Assembly: GCF_017872555.1 (NCBI RefSeq)
Contig: NZ_JAEDOX010000001.1
Span: 1,302,001 to 1,366,000, forward strand
Direction of reading: 5' to 3'
DNA: 64,000 bases
DNA from: Ruegeria sp. HKCCSA071
GTDB taxonomy: Bacteria > Pseudomonadota > Alphaproteobacteria > Rhodobacterales > Rhodobacteraceae
Positions 53,118 to 61,271 of the stretch are shown here, one piece after another. Below the pieces are notes generated by a model. That model saw nothing but the letters and a program-made list of their open reading frames with translations, had not been told where the DNA came from and did not search any database. Position numbers and translations under genes: made by a program. Positions within the stretch are counted from its first letter, which is position 1. Each line of letters starts with the position of its first letter.

Positions 53118-53582
53118 TCAGCCCGGCTCACCCTTCCGGCGCGACGCAAAGAAGTCTTTCAAAAGTTCTGCGGCGTCTTCCCCGGCGATACCGTCATAGA
53201 CTTCGGGCGCATGGTGTGCCTGAGGGTGTGAAAACACGCGGGCCCCATGTGCCACGCCCCCCGATTTGGGGTCGGCGGCCCCGTAGTAAATGCGCCGGAT
53301 GCGCACGGCCGCTAAGGCCGCGGCACACATAGCGCAAGGCTCCAGCGTTACATAAAGGTCATGATCCGGCAAACGTTCTGAACCTGTCTGCGCACAGGCC
53401 GCGCGCAAAGCCAGGATTTCTGCATGCGCCGTAGGATCGTTCAACTCACGAGTCCGGTTTCCTGCCACCGCCACAACAGAGCCGTCCGGCCCGACTATGA
53501 CCGCACCAACGGGCACTTCGCCGCGATCCGCTGCTGCGCGCGCCTCACACAGCGCCTGTTCCATATGCGATTTGAACACCAT
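53118..53582 (-). CDS. tadA: tRNA(Arg) adenosine-34 deaminase
   Basis: 154 residues from the ATG at 53582 (a start six codons later is possible; the longer ORF runs antisense into the pseudouridine synthase). Zinc motif H53-A-E55 (TAHAEILAL) and P82-C83-A-M-C86 (LEPCAMCAAAL), plus the TadA tail VSGGVAHGARVF-like block AADPKSGGVAHGARVFSHPQ and ELLKDFFASRRK. It makes inosine at the wobble position of tRNA-Arg(ACG). Divergent from rluB by 61 bp. Confidence 0.96.
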   Translation of the reverse strand: MVFKSHMEQALCEARAAADRGEVPVGAVIVGPDGSVVAVAGNRTRELNDPTAHAEILALRAACAQTGSERLPDHDLYVTLEPCAMCAAALAAVRIRRIYYGAADPKSGGVAHGARVFSHPQAHHAPEVYDGIAGEDAAELLKDFFASRRKGEPG

Positions 53583-53643
53583 GCCCCTGACTGCATCAGA
53601 AACCTGCCTTTCGCAAGCGCGCGGGATAGGGTATGGCCCAGAC

Positions 53644-54459
53644 ATGAACAAGACCCCTCCTCCTGGCGACCGGATCGCCAAAGTCCTGGCCCGTGCTGGC
53701 GTCGCGTCGCGGCGCGAGGCCGAGCGCATGATCGAAGCTGGCCGCGTGGCCGTGAATGGCAAGACCATCGACAGCCCCGCCCTGAACGTGACGGCGAAAG
53801 ACAAGATCATTGTCGACGGCAAACCGGTCTCGGAACCGGAACCCTCGCGTTTGTGGCTGTATCACAAGCCTGCTGGGCTGGTTACGACAACCCGCGACGA
53901 AAAAGGGCGCGATACGATTTTCGACAAGCTGCCCGAAGACATGCCGCGGGTGATGAGCGTTGGTCGGCTTGACCTGAATTCCGAAGGTCTGCTGCTGCTG
54001 ACTAATGATGGTGCTATCAAGCGTAAGCTTGAACTGCCCGCGACCGGCTGGTTGCGCAAATACCGTGTACGGGTGAACGGCCGCCCGAAAGACGAAGATT
54101 TCGAACCGCTGCGCAAAGGGCTGGTGATTGAGGGAGAGCGGTTCCAGCCGATGACCGTCACGCTGGATCGCCAGCAAGGGGCCAATGCCTGGCTGACCAT
54201 CGGCCTGCGCGAAGGAAAGAACCGTGAAATCCGTCGCGCGATGGAAGATATCGGTTTTAATGTGAACCGTTTGTTGCGGGTTTCTTACGGCCCGTTCCAA
54301 TTGGGCAATCTGAAGCCGGGAGAAGTCGAAGAAATCCGCCGCCGGGTTATACGCGATCAACTTGGGCTGGATTCGGATACCAAACCCGAAGCGGCCCCCA
54401 AACGCCCGACGCGACCGCAAAGAAAACGTCCGCCCATCGGCAAGAATCCCCGCAAGTGA
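53644..54459 (+). CDS. rluB: RsuA/RluB family 23S rRNA pseudouridine synthase
   Basis: 271 residues from the ATG at 53644. S4 RNA-binding domain at about 8-60 (DRIAKVLARAGVASRREAERMIEAGRVAVNGKTI), then the RsuA-type catalytic domain with D110 in GRLDLNSEGLLLLTNDG and the basic C-terminal tail (PKRPTRPQRKRPPIGKNPRK). It makes pseudouridine in 23S rRNA, or in 16S rRNA as RsuA does; the length and tail favour RluB. Divergent from tadA. Confidence 0.93.
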   Translation: MNKTPPPGDRIAKVLARAGVASRREAERMIEAGRVAVNGKTIDSPALNVTAKDKIIVDGKPVSEPEPSRLWLYHKPAGLVTTTRDEKGRDTIFDKLPEDMPRVMSVGRLDLNSEGLLLLTNDGAIKRKLELPATGWLRKYRVRVNGRPKDEDFEPLRKGLVIEGERFQPMTVTLDRQQGANAWLTIGLREGKNREIRRAMEDIGFNVNRLLRVSYGPFQLGNLKPGEVEEIRRRVIRDQLGLDSDTKPEAAPKRPTRPQRKRPPIGKNPRK

Positions 54460-54541
54460 TGCAGGTTCGGCAACCTTCCCCCTAGCGCCAAGCCTGCGTA
54501 TCCCCTAAATTTTCTGTGATTGCTGCTAATTGGGGAGCGTG

Positions 54542-54631
54542 ATGTCCGGAAGCGGAGTGCAAAAATTCGCCTACGCCGTATTGCTGGTGCTCTTGTTTGG
54601 CGTGTGCACAGGCGTGCTTGGGGGCTTGTAA
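54542..54631 (+). CDS. 29-aa single-pass membrane microprotein
   Basis: ATG at 54542 with GGGGAG eight bases upstream opens a 29-codon frame ending TAA at 54631: MSGSGVQKFAYAVLLVLL, then FGVCTGVLGGL. Residues about 8-28 form one membrane helix. Its stop lies 3 bp before the XpaC-like start, so the two are very likely translated together. It may be a small regulatory subunit or merely a leader; the good ribosome site and close spacing support a real gene. Confidence 0.6.
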   Translation: MSGSGVQKFAYAVLLVLLFGVCTGVLGGL

Positions 54632-54634
54632 CGC

Positions 54635-55549
54635 ATGGCAAAGCGATTTGGCGGCAAATACAGCCCTCAGGATGATACGTCCGGCAACACTCTTCAGCCC
54701 CGTGGGCAATTCGATGGCGCGCGGGTCGAACCTGCGGGCGCGCGTGCCAATGTCTTGTTCATACCGGCCATCCCATTGGTATTTCTGTCGCTGAACGACG
54801 GCGCGATTGGCATGACCATAGGTCTGATCGCAGCTGGCCTGCTGACGGCAGCTGCGTTCTTGCTGCGCGAAGGTCTGCGGGCCGAAGCCGCGTTTAACGC
54901 CCGTAAAACCGCACGCCGGCCTGCGTTTCCGCGTAAAATCTTTGCCAGCCTTTTGACAGGGCTGGGCGCCGGTCTTGCGTCCTACCGGACCGAGTTTCTG
55001 AATGCTGAAGCGGCATCACAAGTCAGCCTGCTTGCCCCTGTCTTGTTCGGCGTGGCAGCAACCGTTCTGCATTCGGCCTCCTTCGGGTTTGATCCGATGA
55101 AGGACAAGGGCATGGAAGGAATTGACACCTTTCAGCAAGATCGCGTTGCCAGGGTCGTTGAGGATGCGGAAAACCGTCTTTCCGAGATGACTGACGCCAT
55201 CAAACGCGCGGGTGATCGCCGGATCGAAGCCCGTTTGGAACGGTTCCAGGACACCGCACGTGACCTTTTCCGAACGGTCGAGGAAGACCCCCGCGATCTG
55301 GCGGGCGCGCGGAAATACATGACGGTTTATCTTCAGGGCGCGCGTGATGCGACTGTCAAGTTCGCGGATGTCTATGCCCGGACCCGCGATGCGCAGGCGA
55401 TGACAGACTACATCGCGCTACTGGATGATCTGGAACAGAATTTCGCCGCGCGTACGCGCAAAATGCTATTGGATGACCGCAGTGATCTGACGGTCGAAAT
55501 CGACGTGCTGCGCGAAAGGCTGCAGCGCGAAGGCGTCCGGTTGGACTGA
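54635..55549 (+). CDS. xpaC: XpaC family protein (5-bromo-4-chloroindolyl phosphate hydrolysis family)
   Basis: 304 residues. A basic polar N-terminus (MAKRFGGKYSPQDDTSGNTLQPRGQF), two or three membrane segments (about 38-52, 58-75 and 100-145), and a long C-terminal coiled-coil region (RVARVVEDAENRLSEMTDAIKRAGDRRIEARLERFQDTARDLFRTVEEDPRDLAGARKYMTVYLQGARDATVKFADVY). The pattern is that of the XpaC family, whose Bacillus member gave an X-phosphate phenotype and sits with a TelA gene. Here too it is followed by telA, 31 bp on. Membrane-attached coiled-coil protein; biochemical role unknown. Confidence 0.88.
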   Translation: MAKRFGGKYSPQDDTSGNTLQPRGQFDGARVEPAGARANVLFIPAIPLVFLSLNDGAIGMTIGLIAAGLLTAAAFLLREGLRAEAAFNARKTARRPAFPRKIFASLLTGLGAGLASYRTEFLNAEAASQVSLLAPVLFGVAATVLHSASFGFDPMKDKGMEGIDTFQQDRVARVVEDAENRLSEMTDAIKRAGDRRIEARLERFQDTARDLFRTVEEDPRDLAGARKYMTVYLQGARDATVKFADVYARTRDAQAMTDYIALLDDLEQNFAARTRKMLLDDRSDLTVEIDVLRERLQREGVRLD

Positions 55550-55579
55550 CCGGCCATTATTTGAGCGAGGAACATCCCC

Positions 55580-56770
55580 ATGTCCGATGAGATCAAGAAC
55601 AAGGCGGCTCAGGCCGAAACACTGGTGCAGGAAGTCACCGCAGTTGCCCTGCCCGAACCAAAGGCCGAGGTAATCTCGCTTGAAGAAGCCGACGAACCTG
55701 TGAGTGCCGAGATTCGTAAGCGCATGGACGAGATCGACATGAGCAACACCAATTCGATTGTTGCTTTCGGGTCTTCCGCTCAGGCCGAATTGCAGGAAAT
55801 CAGTCAAGCCATGCTTGCGGATGTGCGCAACAAGGATGTTGGCCCGGCAGGCGACAGCCTACGCAATATCGTGACCACCATCCGCGGTTTTTCAGTCAGT
55901 GAACTGGATGTGCGCCGCGAGCGCAGCTGGTGGGAAAGGCTGCTGGGCAGGGCCGCGCCATTTGCGAAATTTACCGCTCAGTTCGAAGAAGTTCAGGGGC
56001 AGATCGACCGCATAACCGACGATCTTCTGGGGCATGAGCATACACTGCTCAAGGACATCAAATCGCTGGACCTGCTTTATGAAAAAACTCTGGGTTTCTA
56101 CGATGAACTGGCGCTGTACATCGCGGCGGGTGAAGAAAAGCTGACCGAGTTGGACAGCCACGACATCCCCGAAAGGGAAGCTGCCGTTCAGGCCGCGCCA
56201 GAAGAAGAACAAGTGATGAAAGCGCAGGAACTGCGTGACATGCGCGCCGCGCGTGACGATCTGGAGCGCCGCGTGCACGATCTGAAACTGACCCGTCAGG
56301 TCACGATGCAGTCGCTGCCGTCGATCCGGCTGGTGCAGGAGAACGACAAGTCTCTTGTCACAAAGATCAACTCGACGCTGGTGAACACCGTGCCGCTGTG
56401 GGAAACGCAACTGGCACAGGCCGTCACCATTCAGCGCAGCGCCGAAGCTGCCGCCGCGGTGCGCGACGCCAACGACTTGACCAACGAACTCTTGACTTCG
56501 AATGCTGCCAATCTGCGTCAATCGAACAAGATGATCCGCGAGGAAATGGAACGCGGCGTGTTCGATATCGAAGCTGTCAAAAAGGCCAACGCAGACCTGA
56601 TCGGCACCATCAACGAAAGCCTTGCCATTGCGGATGAAGGAAAAGCCAAACGTGCTGCCGCCGAGGCCGAGTTGCAGAAGATGGAAGCGGAACTGCGCGA
56701 CACTCTGGCATCCGCCAAGGCGCGACGAGACGGGACCGGCGACAACGCTGGAACCGCTGTCCCCGGCTGA
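55580..56770 (+). CDS. telA: TelA family toxic-anion resistance protein
   Basis: 396 residues, almost entirely helical. TelA/KlaA core: SNTNSIVAFGSSAQAELQEISQAMLADVRNKDVGPAGDSLRNIVTTIRGF, then WWERLLGRAAPFAKFTAQFEEVQGQIDRITDDLLGHEHTLLKDIKSLDLLYEKTLGFYDELALYIAAGEEKL and the C-terminal NLRQSNKMIREEMERGVFDIEAVKKANADLIGTINESLAIADEGKAKR. TelA proteins give tellurite and other toxic-anion tolerance and belong to Ter-type stress systems; the mechanism is unclear. Between XpaC-like (31 bp upstream) and DUF2927 genes. Cytoplasmic, possibly membrane-peripheral. Confidence 0.94.
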   Translation: MSDEIKNKAAQAETLVQEVTAVALPEPKAEVISLEEADEPVSAEIRKRMDEIDMSNTNSIVAFGSSAQAELQEISQAMLADVRNKDVGPAGDSLRNIVTTIRGFSVSELDVRRERSWWERLLGRAAPFAKFTAQFEEVQGQIDRITDDLLGHEHTLLKDIKSLDLLYEKTLGFYDELALYIAAGEEKLTELDSHDIPEREAAVQAAPEEEQVMKAQELRDMRAARDDLERRVHDLKLTRQVTMQSLPSIRLVQENDKSLVTKINSTLVNTVPLWETQLAQAVTIQRSAEAAAAVRDANDLTNELLTSNAANLRQSNKMIREEMERGVFDIEAVKKANADLIGTINESLAIADEGKAKRAAAEAELQKMEAELRDTLASAKARRDGTGDNAGTAVPG

Positions 56771-56783
56771 GGCTGAACTGGGC

Positions 56784-57740
56784 GTGCGGGATATTACATA
56801 TCTGAAACTGGGGTTGGGGATGGCGGCGTTTTTGGCTTTGGCCAATTGCGAAGAAACACTGACATCCTCGATTGCACCACAAGCGCGCCCGGCGCCTGTT
56901 TCTGTTGCGGCGAATGCCTATGTACCGCCATCTGCCGCAAGTCAGGATCTGGCGCGGTTTTACCAGCGTGTCGAACGCGACCTTCTGGTCCGGGGGTTAT
57001 TGCGGACAGACGGGGGCGGCCCCGATACGCCTTATGACGCCCAGGATCTGGCGCGAAATTTCGAAGCGATTGCGTTCTACAGCGAATATCCGACCCAAAA
57101 CGTTTCCATCGGTTCCCGCCAGACAGACGGGCAACTCAGCCGGTGGTCGGGGCCGGTGCGCATCCAGACCGAGTTTGGGCCTTCCGTGCTGCCCGCTGTT
57201 CGGGAACAGGATGCGGAACGGGTTCAATCCTTTGCTTCGCGCCTGGCGAGGCTGACGGATCATCCGATTTCCGTGGTCTCCCGAAACGCTAACTTCCACG
57301 TCTTTTTCGCGGGCAAGGACGACAGCACCTATGTGGTGTCCCGACTGAAACAGCTGATCCCGAATATCAGTCAGGCTTCGCTTGATCTGGTCGCAAATCC
57401 GAGATCGAATTTCGATTGTTTTGTTTTTGCCTCGGCGACAACGGCGTCTCCGTACAAATATGTGCGCGCCGTTGCGTTGATCCGGGCCGAGCTGACCGAT
57501 CTGGTCCGCCGCAGCTGTATCCACGAAGAAATCGCACAGGGGCTGGGATTGTCGAACGACAGCCCGGCAGCGCGCCCATCGATCTTCAATGATGATGACG
57601 AGTTTGCCCTGCTGACGAGCCATGACGAAAAACTGCTGACAATGCTTTATGACAAGCGGCTGGAGCCAGGCGTGACAGTCGATCAGGCCCGCCCCATCGT
57701 GCATGTCATTGCCCGGGAAATGATGGGGCAACCGCTCTGA
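56784..57740 (+). CDS. DUF2927 domain lipoprotein-like protein
   Basis: 318 residues from the GTG at 56784; an ATG at 56820 would give a shorter signal. The N-terminus VRDITYLKLGLGMAAFLALANCEETL looks like a lipoprotein signal with Cys in LANC, an atypical lipobox because of Asn before the Cys. The rest, QDLARFYQRVERDLLVRGLLRTDGGGPDTPYDAQDLARNFEAIAFYSEY...GPVRIQTEFGPSVLPAVREQDAERV...SRLARLTDHPISVVSRNANFHVFFAGKDD...SRSNFDCFVFASATTASPY-type blocks and RRSCIHEEIAQGLGLSNDSPAARPSIFNDDDEFALLTSHDEKLLTMLYDKRL, is DUF2927, a periplasmic metalloprotease-like domain with HEExxQ. Catalysis is possible (HEEIAQGLG) but unproven. Starts 14 bp after the telA stop. Confidence 0.85.
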   Translation: MRDITYLKLGLGMAAFLALANCEETLTSSIAPQARPAPVSVAANAYVPPSAASQDLARFYQRVERDLLVRGLLRTDGGGPDTPYDAQDLARNFEAIAFYSEYPTQNVSIGSRQTDGQLSRWSGPVRIQTEFGPSVLPAVREQDAERVQSFASRLARLTDHPISVVSRNANFHVFFAGKDDSTYVVSRLKQLIPNISQASLDLVANPRSNFDCFVFASATTASPYKYVRAVALIRAELTDLVRRSCIHEEIAQGLGLSNDSPAARPSIFNDDDEFALLTSHDEKLLTMLYDKRLEPGVTVDQARPIVHVIAREMMGQPL

Positions 57741-57762
57741 CACCAAGGACAGGAGAACCCAA

Positions 57763-58908
57763 ATGGGAATATTCGATTTTCTGACCGGAGAATTCATTGA
57801 CGTCATCCATTGGGTTGACGACACTCGCGACACCATGGTCTGGCGGTTCGAGCGTGAAGGCCATGAAATCAAATACGGTGCCAAGCTGACTGTGCGCGAA
57901 GGTCAGGCGGCCGTATTTGTACATGAAGGGCAGTTGGCGGATGTGTTCACGCCAGGTCTCTATATGCTTGAGACCAACAACATGCCGATCCTGACCACGT
58001 TGCAGCACTGGGATCATGGCTTTCAGTCGCCGTTCAAGTCCGAGATCTACTTCGTCAATACGACCCGGTTCAACGACCTGAAATGGGGGACCAAGAACCC
58101 GATCATGCTGCGCGACCCCGAGTTCGGGCCGACCCGCATACGCGCCTATGGTACCTATACCGTTCGGGTCAAAGACCCGGCCAGGTTCCTTGTGGAAATC
58201 GTCGGAACCGACGGCGAATTCACCATGAGCGAGATCAGCTTTCAGGTCCGCAACATCATCGTGCAGGAGTTCAGCCGCGTTATTTCGGGGTCAGGTATTC
58301 CTGTATTGGACATGGCGGCGAACACGGCTGATCTGGGCAAACTGATCGCGGCTGAAGTTTCCCCGGTGCTGGATGGTTATGGGCTGGAGATGCCGGAATT
58401 CTACATCGAGAATATTTCGCTTCCGCCGGCGGTCGAGGCCGCATTGGACAAGCGGACCTCGATGGGATTGGCCGGAGATCTGGGCAAGTTCACACAGTAT
58501 TCCGCAGCAGAGGCAATGACGGCTGCGGCCAGCAACCCCAGCCAAGGCGGTGGCATGGGCGCAGGTCTTGGCATGGGAATGGGCATGGCGATGGCACAGC
58601 AGATGTCAAACATGGCAGCGGGCCAGCCGAGCGGCCCGTGGGGATCGCCCGCCCCCGCTGCCCCACGTCCGGCAGCTCATACGGCCCCGCCGCCGCCGCC
58701 GGTCGAGCATGTTTGGCATATCGCCGTGGATGGGCAGACCAGCGGCCCATACTCCAAAGCCAGGATGGGCCGAATGGCCAGCGAGGGCGATCTGACGCGC
58801 GACACTTATGTCTGGACCGCGGGCCAGGACGGCTGGAAAAAGGCCGGTGACGTGCAGGAACTGGCGCAACTGTTCACCATTCTGCCGCCACCGCCGCCGG
58901 GGGCCTGA
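57763..58908 (+). CDS. SPFH domain protein with C-terminal GYF_2 domain (YdjI-like)
   Basis: 381 residues. An N-terminal SPFH domain of the YdjI/virion-core type (residues about 20-240: MVWRFEREGHEIKYGAKLTVREGQAAVFVHEGQLADVFTPGLYMLETNNMPIL...RIRAYGTYTVRVKDPARFLVEIVG...FYIENISLPPAVEAALDKRTSMG) is followed by a Gly/Met-rich linker (GGGMGAGLGMGMGMAMAQQM), a Pro/Ala linker and a GYF_2 domain (VEHVWHIAVDGQTSGPYSKARMGRMASEGDLTRDTYVWTAGQDGWKKAGDVQEL). In Bacillus, ydjI belongs to the pspA-ydjGHI membrane-stress operon. Here it is next to telA and a zinc-ribbon protein. GYF usually binds proline-rich peptides, so it may recruit a partner. Confidence 0.92.
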   Translation: MGIFDFLTGEFIDVIHWVDDTRDTMVWRFEREGHEIKYGAKLTVREGQAAVFVHEGQLADVFTPGLYMLETNNMPILTTLQHWDHGFQSPFKSEIYFVNTTRFNDLKWGTKNPIMLRDPEFGPTRIRAYGTYTVRVKDPARFLVEIVGTDGEFTMSEISFQVRNIIVQEFSRVISGSGIPVLDMAANTADLGKLIAAEVSPVLDGYGLEMPEFYIENISLPPAVEAALDKRTSMGLAGDLGKFTQYSAAEAMTAAASNPSQGGGMGAGLGMGMGMAMAQQMSNMAAGQPSGPWGSPAPAAPRPAAHTAPPPPPVEHVWHIAVDGQTSGPYSKARMGRMASEGDLTRDTYVWTAGQDGWKKAGDVQELAQLFTILPPPPPGA

Positions 58909-58955
58909 CCGAAACGCGATACTCCTCCATCTGACCTGACACTATTGGGTAACGT

Positions 58956-60059
58956 ATGACACACGCCCCTGACCTTGCAGAGCACCGCTTTCCCTGCCAG
59001 CAATGCGGTGCGGATTATCGATTCAGCCCTAGCAATGGTACGCTGACATGTGATCATTGTGGTCATTCGGAACCAATCGGATCGGGCCCTTGGCAAGGTG
59101 CCAGCCTGCGCGAACTGGATTTTGACGCGGCCATTGCGGACCGTCTGCCTGACAGCGAGCTGGAACAGACCCGCGTACTTTCCTGCCCGAACTGTGCAGC
59201 GCAGGTTGAATTCGACCCCAACACGCACGCTGCGGAATGCCCGTTCTGTGCCACGCCGGTGGTAACCGACACCGGCGTGAACCGGCATATTAAGCCAAAG
59301 GGTGTTCTGCCATTTGCTTTCGACGAGCGCGAGGCGCATAAGGCGATGAGTGATTGGCTGGGTCGGTTATGGTTCGCGCCAAACGGGTTGAAGGACTATG
59401 CCCGCAAGGGCCGCAAGATGCAGGGCATCTATGTTCCGTACTGGACCTTTGATGCCGACACCAAGTCCGCCTACCGTGGTGAGCGCGGCGTGATCTATTA
59501 TGAAACCCACACAGTGATGCGGGACGGTAAACGGGTTCAGCAGCAGGTGCCAAAGGTGCGCTGGTCGCCCAAATCGGGTCGTGTTGCGCGGGTTTTTGAC
59601 GACGTCCTGGTGCTGGCCTCGCAGTCGCTGCCCAAGGCTTACACCGACGCGCTGCAGCCTTGGGATCTGCCTGCGCTGGAGCCTTACCAGCCAGAATACC
59701 TCGCCGGGTTTCGCGCCGAAGCGTATACGGTCGAATTGAAAGAGGGCTACAGCGAGGCCCGCGCGCATATGGCGCGCGTGATCGAACGGGATGTTCGTTT
59801 CGATATTGGGGGCGACAAGCAGCGTATCCACACGCTAGACACCGAGGTACGAGACGTCACGTTCAAGCATATTCTGCTACCGATCTGGCTGGCGGCATAC
59901 AAATATCGCGGGCAGACCTATCGATTTGTGGTAAACGGCCGAACCGGGCGGGTTCAGGGGGAACGCCCCTGGTCAGCCATCAAGATCACGATTGCCGTTA
60001 TTCTGGGCCTGCTCGTCGCCGGGGTTGTCGGGTATCTGGCAGCCAACGGGCAGCAATAG
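58956..60059 (+). CDS. Double zinc-ribbon membrane protein (YdjG-like)
   Basis: 367 residues. Two CxxC zinc ribbons, C14/C17/C32/C35 (FPCQQCGADYRF...TCDHCGHSEP) and C77/C80/C95/C98 (VLSCPNCAAQVEF...ECPFCATPVV), are followed by a beta-rich cytoplasmic part (YVPYWTFDADTKSAYRGERGVIYYE...) and one C-terminal membrane helix (about 343-362, ITIAVILGLLVAGVVGYLA). Often annotated as primosomal-protein-N'-like or TFIIB-zinc-finger-like because of the ribbons; a helicase domain is not present. Same layout as Bacillus YdjG. Last gene of the XpaC-TelA-DUF2927-SPFH run. Probable partner of the SPFH protein. Confidence 0.88.
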   Translation: MTHAPDLAEHRFPCQQCGADYRFSPSNGTLTCDHCGHSEPIGSGPWQGASLRELDFDAAIADRLPDSELEQTRVLSCPNCAAQVEFDPNTHAAECPFCATPVVTDTGVNRHIKPKGVLPFAFDEREAHKAMSDWLGRLWFAPNGLKDYARKGRKMQGIYVPYWTFDADTKSAYRGERGVIYYETHTVMRDGKRVQQQVPKVRWSPKSGRVARVFDDVLVLASQSLPKAYTDALQPWDLPALEPYQPEYLAGFRAEAYTVELKEGYSEARAHMARVIERDVRFDIGGDKQRIHTLDTEVRDVTFKHILLPIWLAAYKYRGQTYRFVVNGRTGRVQGERPWSAIKITIAVILGLLVAGVVGYLAANGQQ

Positions 60060-60124
60060 CGGTCTCTTGTACATCTGGCGTGGCATGATCATCCTAAGTG
60101 TCGAGACGTAGAAACGAGGCGCCT

Positions 60125-60793
60125 GTGTCATTTGCAGAACTGAATAACCTTCTGAAAAATCGCCATTCCTGCCGGGCCTTCCTGCCCGACCCTGTGCCAA
60201 AAGAGCAGATCGAGCAAATCGTGGCCAGCGCGGCCCGGGTCCCAAGCTGGTGTAACGCGCAGCCGTGGCAATTGGTAATCACAAGCGGCGCAGAGACCGA
60301 CAGGTTCCGTGCTGCGATGCAAAACGAAGCTGAAACAGGCGTACCGGCCCCCGATCTTCCGTTTCCCGCGTCATACTCCGGTGTCTATCAAGACCGCCGC
60401 CGCGCGTGCGGTTGGGCGCTCTATGAAGCCGTCGGTGTGGAACGCGGGGACCGGGCAAGATCGGCCCAACAAATGATGCGCAATTTCGCTCTGTTCGATG
60501 CACCGCATTGCGCCATCATCTCAAGCCCGGCGGAACTTGGACCATATGGCGCAATGGATTGCGGAGGGTTTGTTACGGCTTTCTCGTTGGCAGCGCAGAC
60601 GCTGGGTGTGGCAACCATTCCTCAGGCCGCATTAGCCGCGTATGGCCCGTTTCTGCACAGATATTTTCAAATCCCGGAAAACCGCCTGATCCTGTGCGCA
60701 ATTTCCTTTGGGTATTCAGACAGAAAGCATCCCGCAAATAACTTTCGCACAGATCGTGCCGCGCTGGGTGACTTTGTCGACTGGCGCGGCTAA
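60125..60793 (+). CDS. Nitroreductase family flavoprotein
   Basis: 222 residues from the GTG at 60125, which has GAGG six bases before; a GTG at 60098 would add nine residues. FMN-binding fold: [44 protein letters not shown], then [36 protein letters not shown] and [25 protein letters not shown]. The substrate is unknown; it differs from the nitroreductase at 21181 in the active-site lid. Independent of the SPFH operon, 65 bp further on. Upstream of dtd. Confidence 0.88.
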   Translation: MSFAELNNLLKNRHSCRAFLPDPVPKEQIEQIVASAARVPSWCNAQPWQLVITSGAETDRFRAAMQNEAETGVPAPDLPFPASYSGVYQDRRRACGWALYEAVGVERGDRARSAQQMMRNFALFDAPHCAIISSPAELGPYGAMDCGGFVTAFSLAAQTLGVATIPQAALAAYGPFLHRYFQIPENRLILCAISFGYSDRKHPANNFRTDRAALGDFVDWRG

Positions 60794-60833
60794 ACCTTCG
60801 CTCAGGCAAGATAATCGCCAAGGGGGGAACCAC

Positions 60834-61271
60834 GTGCGCGCTCTGCTTCAAAGAGTTTCGCAAGCCAAAGTATCGGTCGATGGCAACGTCATTGGCGCAT
60901 CCGGTCCGGGGCTTTTGATTCTAGTCTGTGCCATGCAGGGGGACGATGAAGCCCAGGCTGAAAACCTTGCGCGGAAAACCGCCAGACTCAGGATATTCAA
61001 AGACGACGCGGGCAAGATGAACCGCTCTCTTCTGGATGTAAAAGGGTCGGCTTTGGTGATCAGCCAGTTCACACTGGCGGCAGATACAACAAGCGGAAAC
61101 AGGCCGGGGTTTTCAACGGCGGCACCGCCCGAGCTGGGTGAGCATCTGTATAGCACCTTCGCAAACCACCTTGCCGCGCAGGGTGTAGCGGTGGAAACTG
61201 GACAATTTGGGGCCGACATGGCCGTTGAACTCGTCAACGACGGGCCGGTCACAATCTGGGTGGAAACTTGA
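60834..61271 (+). CDS. dtd: D-aminoacyl-tRNA deacylase
   Basis: 145 residues starting at GTG 60834 (AAGGGGGGA upstream). Conserved [34 protein letters not shown], the active-site [23 protein letters not shown] and the C-terminal GPVTIW (Gly-cisPro) are full DTD signatures. It removes D-amino acids and glycine from mischarged tRNA. Its TGA overlaps the ATG of the glycerate kinase gene by 1 bp (TGATG), so the two are coupled. Confidence 0.96.
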   Translation: MRALLQRVSQAKVSVDGNVIGASGPGLLILVCAMQGDDEAQAENLARKTARLRIFKDDAGKMNRSLLDVKGSALVISQFTLAADTTSGNRPGFSTAAPPELGEHLYSTFANHLAAQGVAVETGQFGADMAVELVNDGPVTIWVET

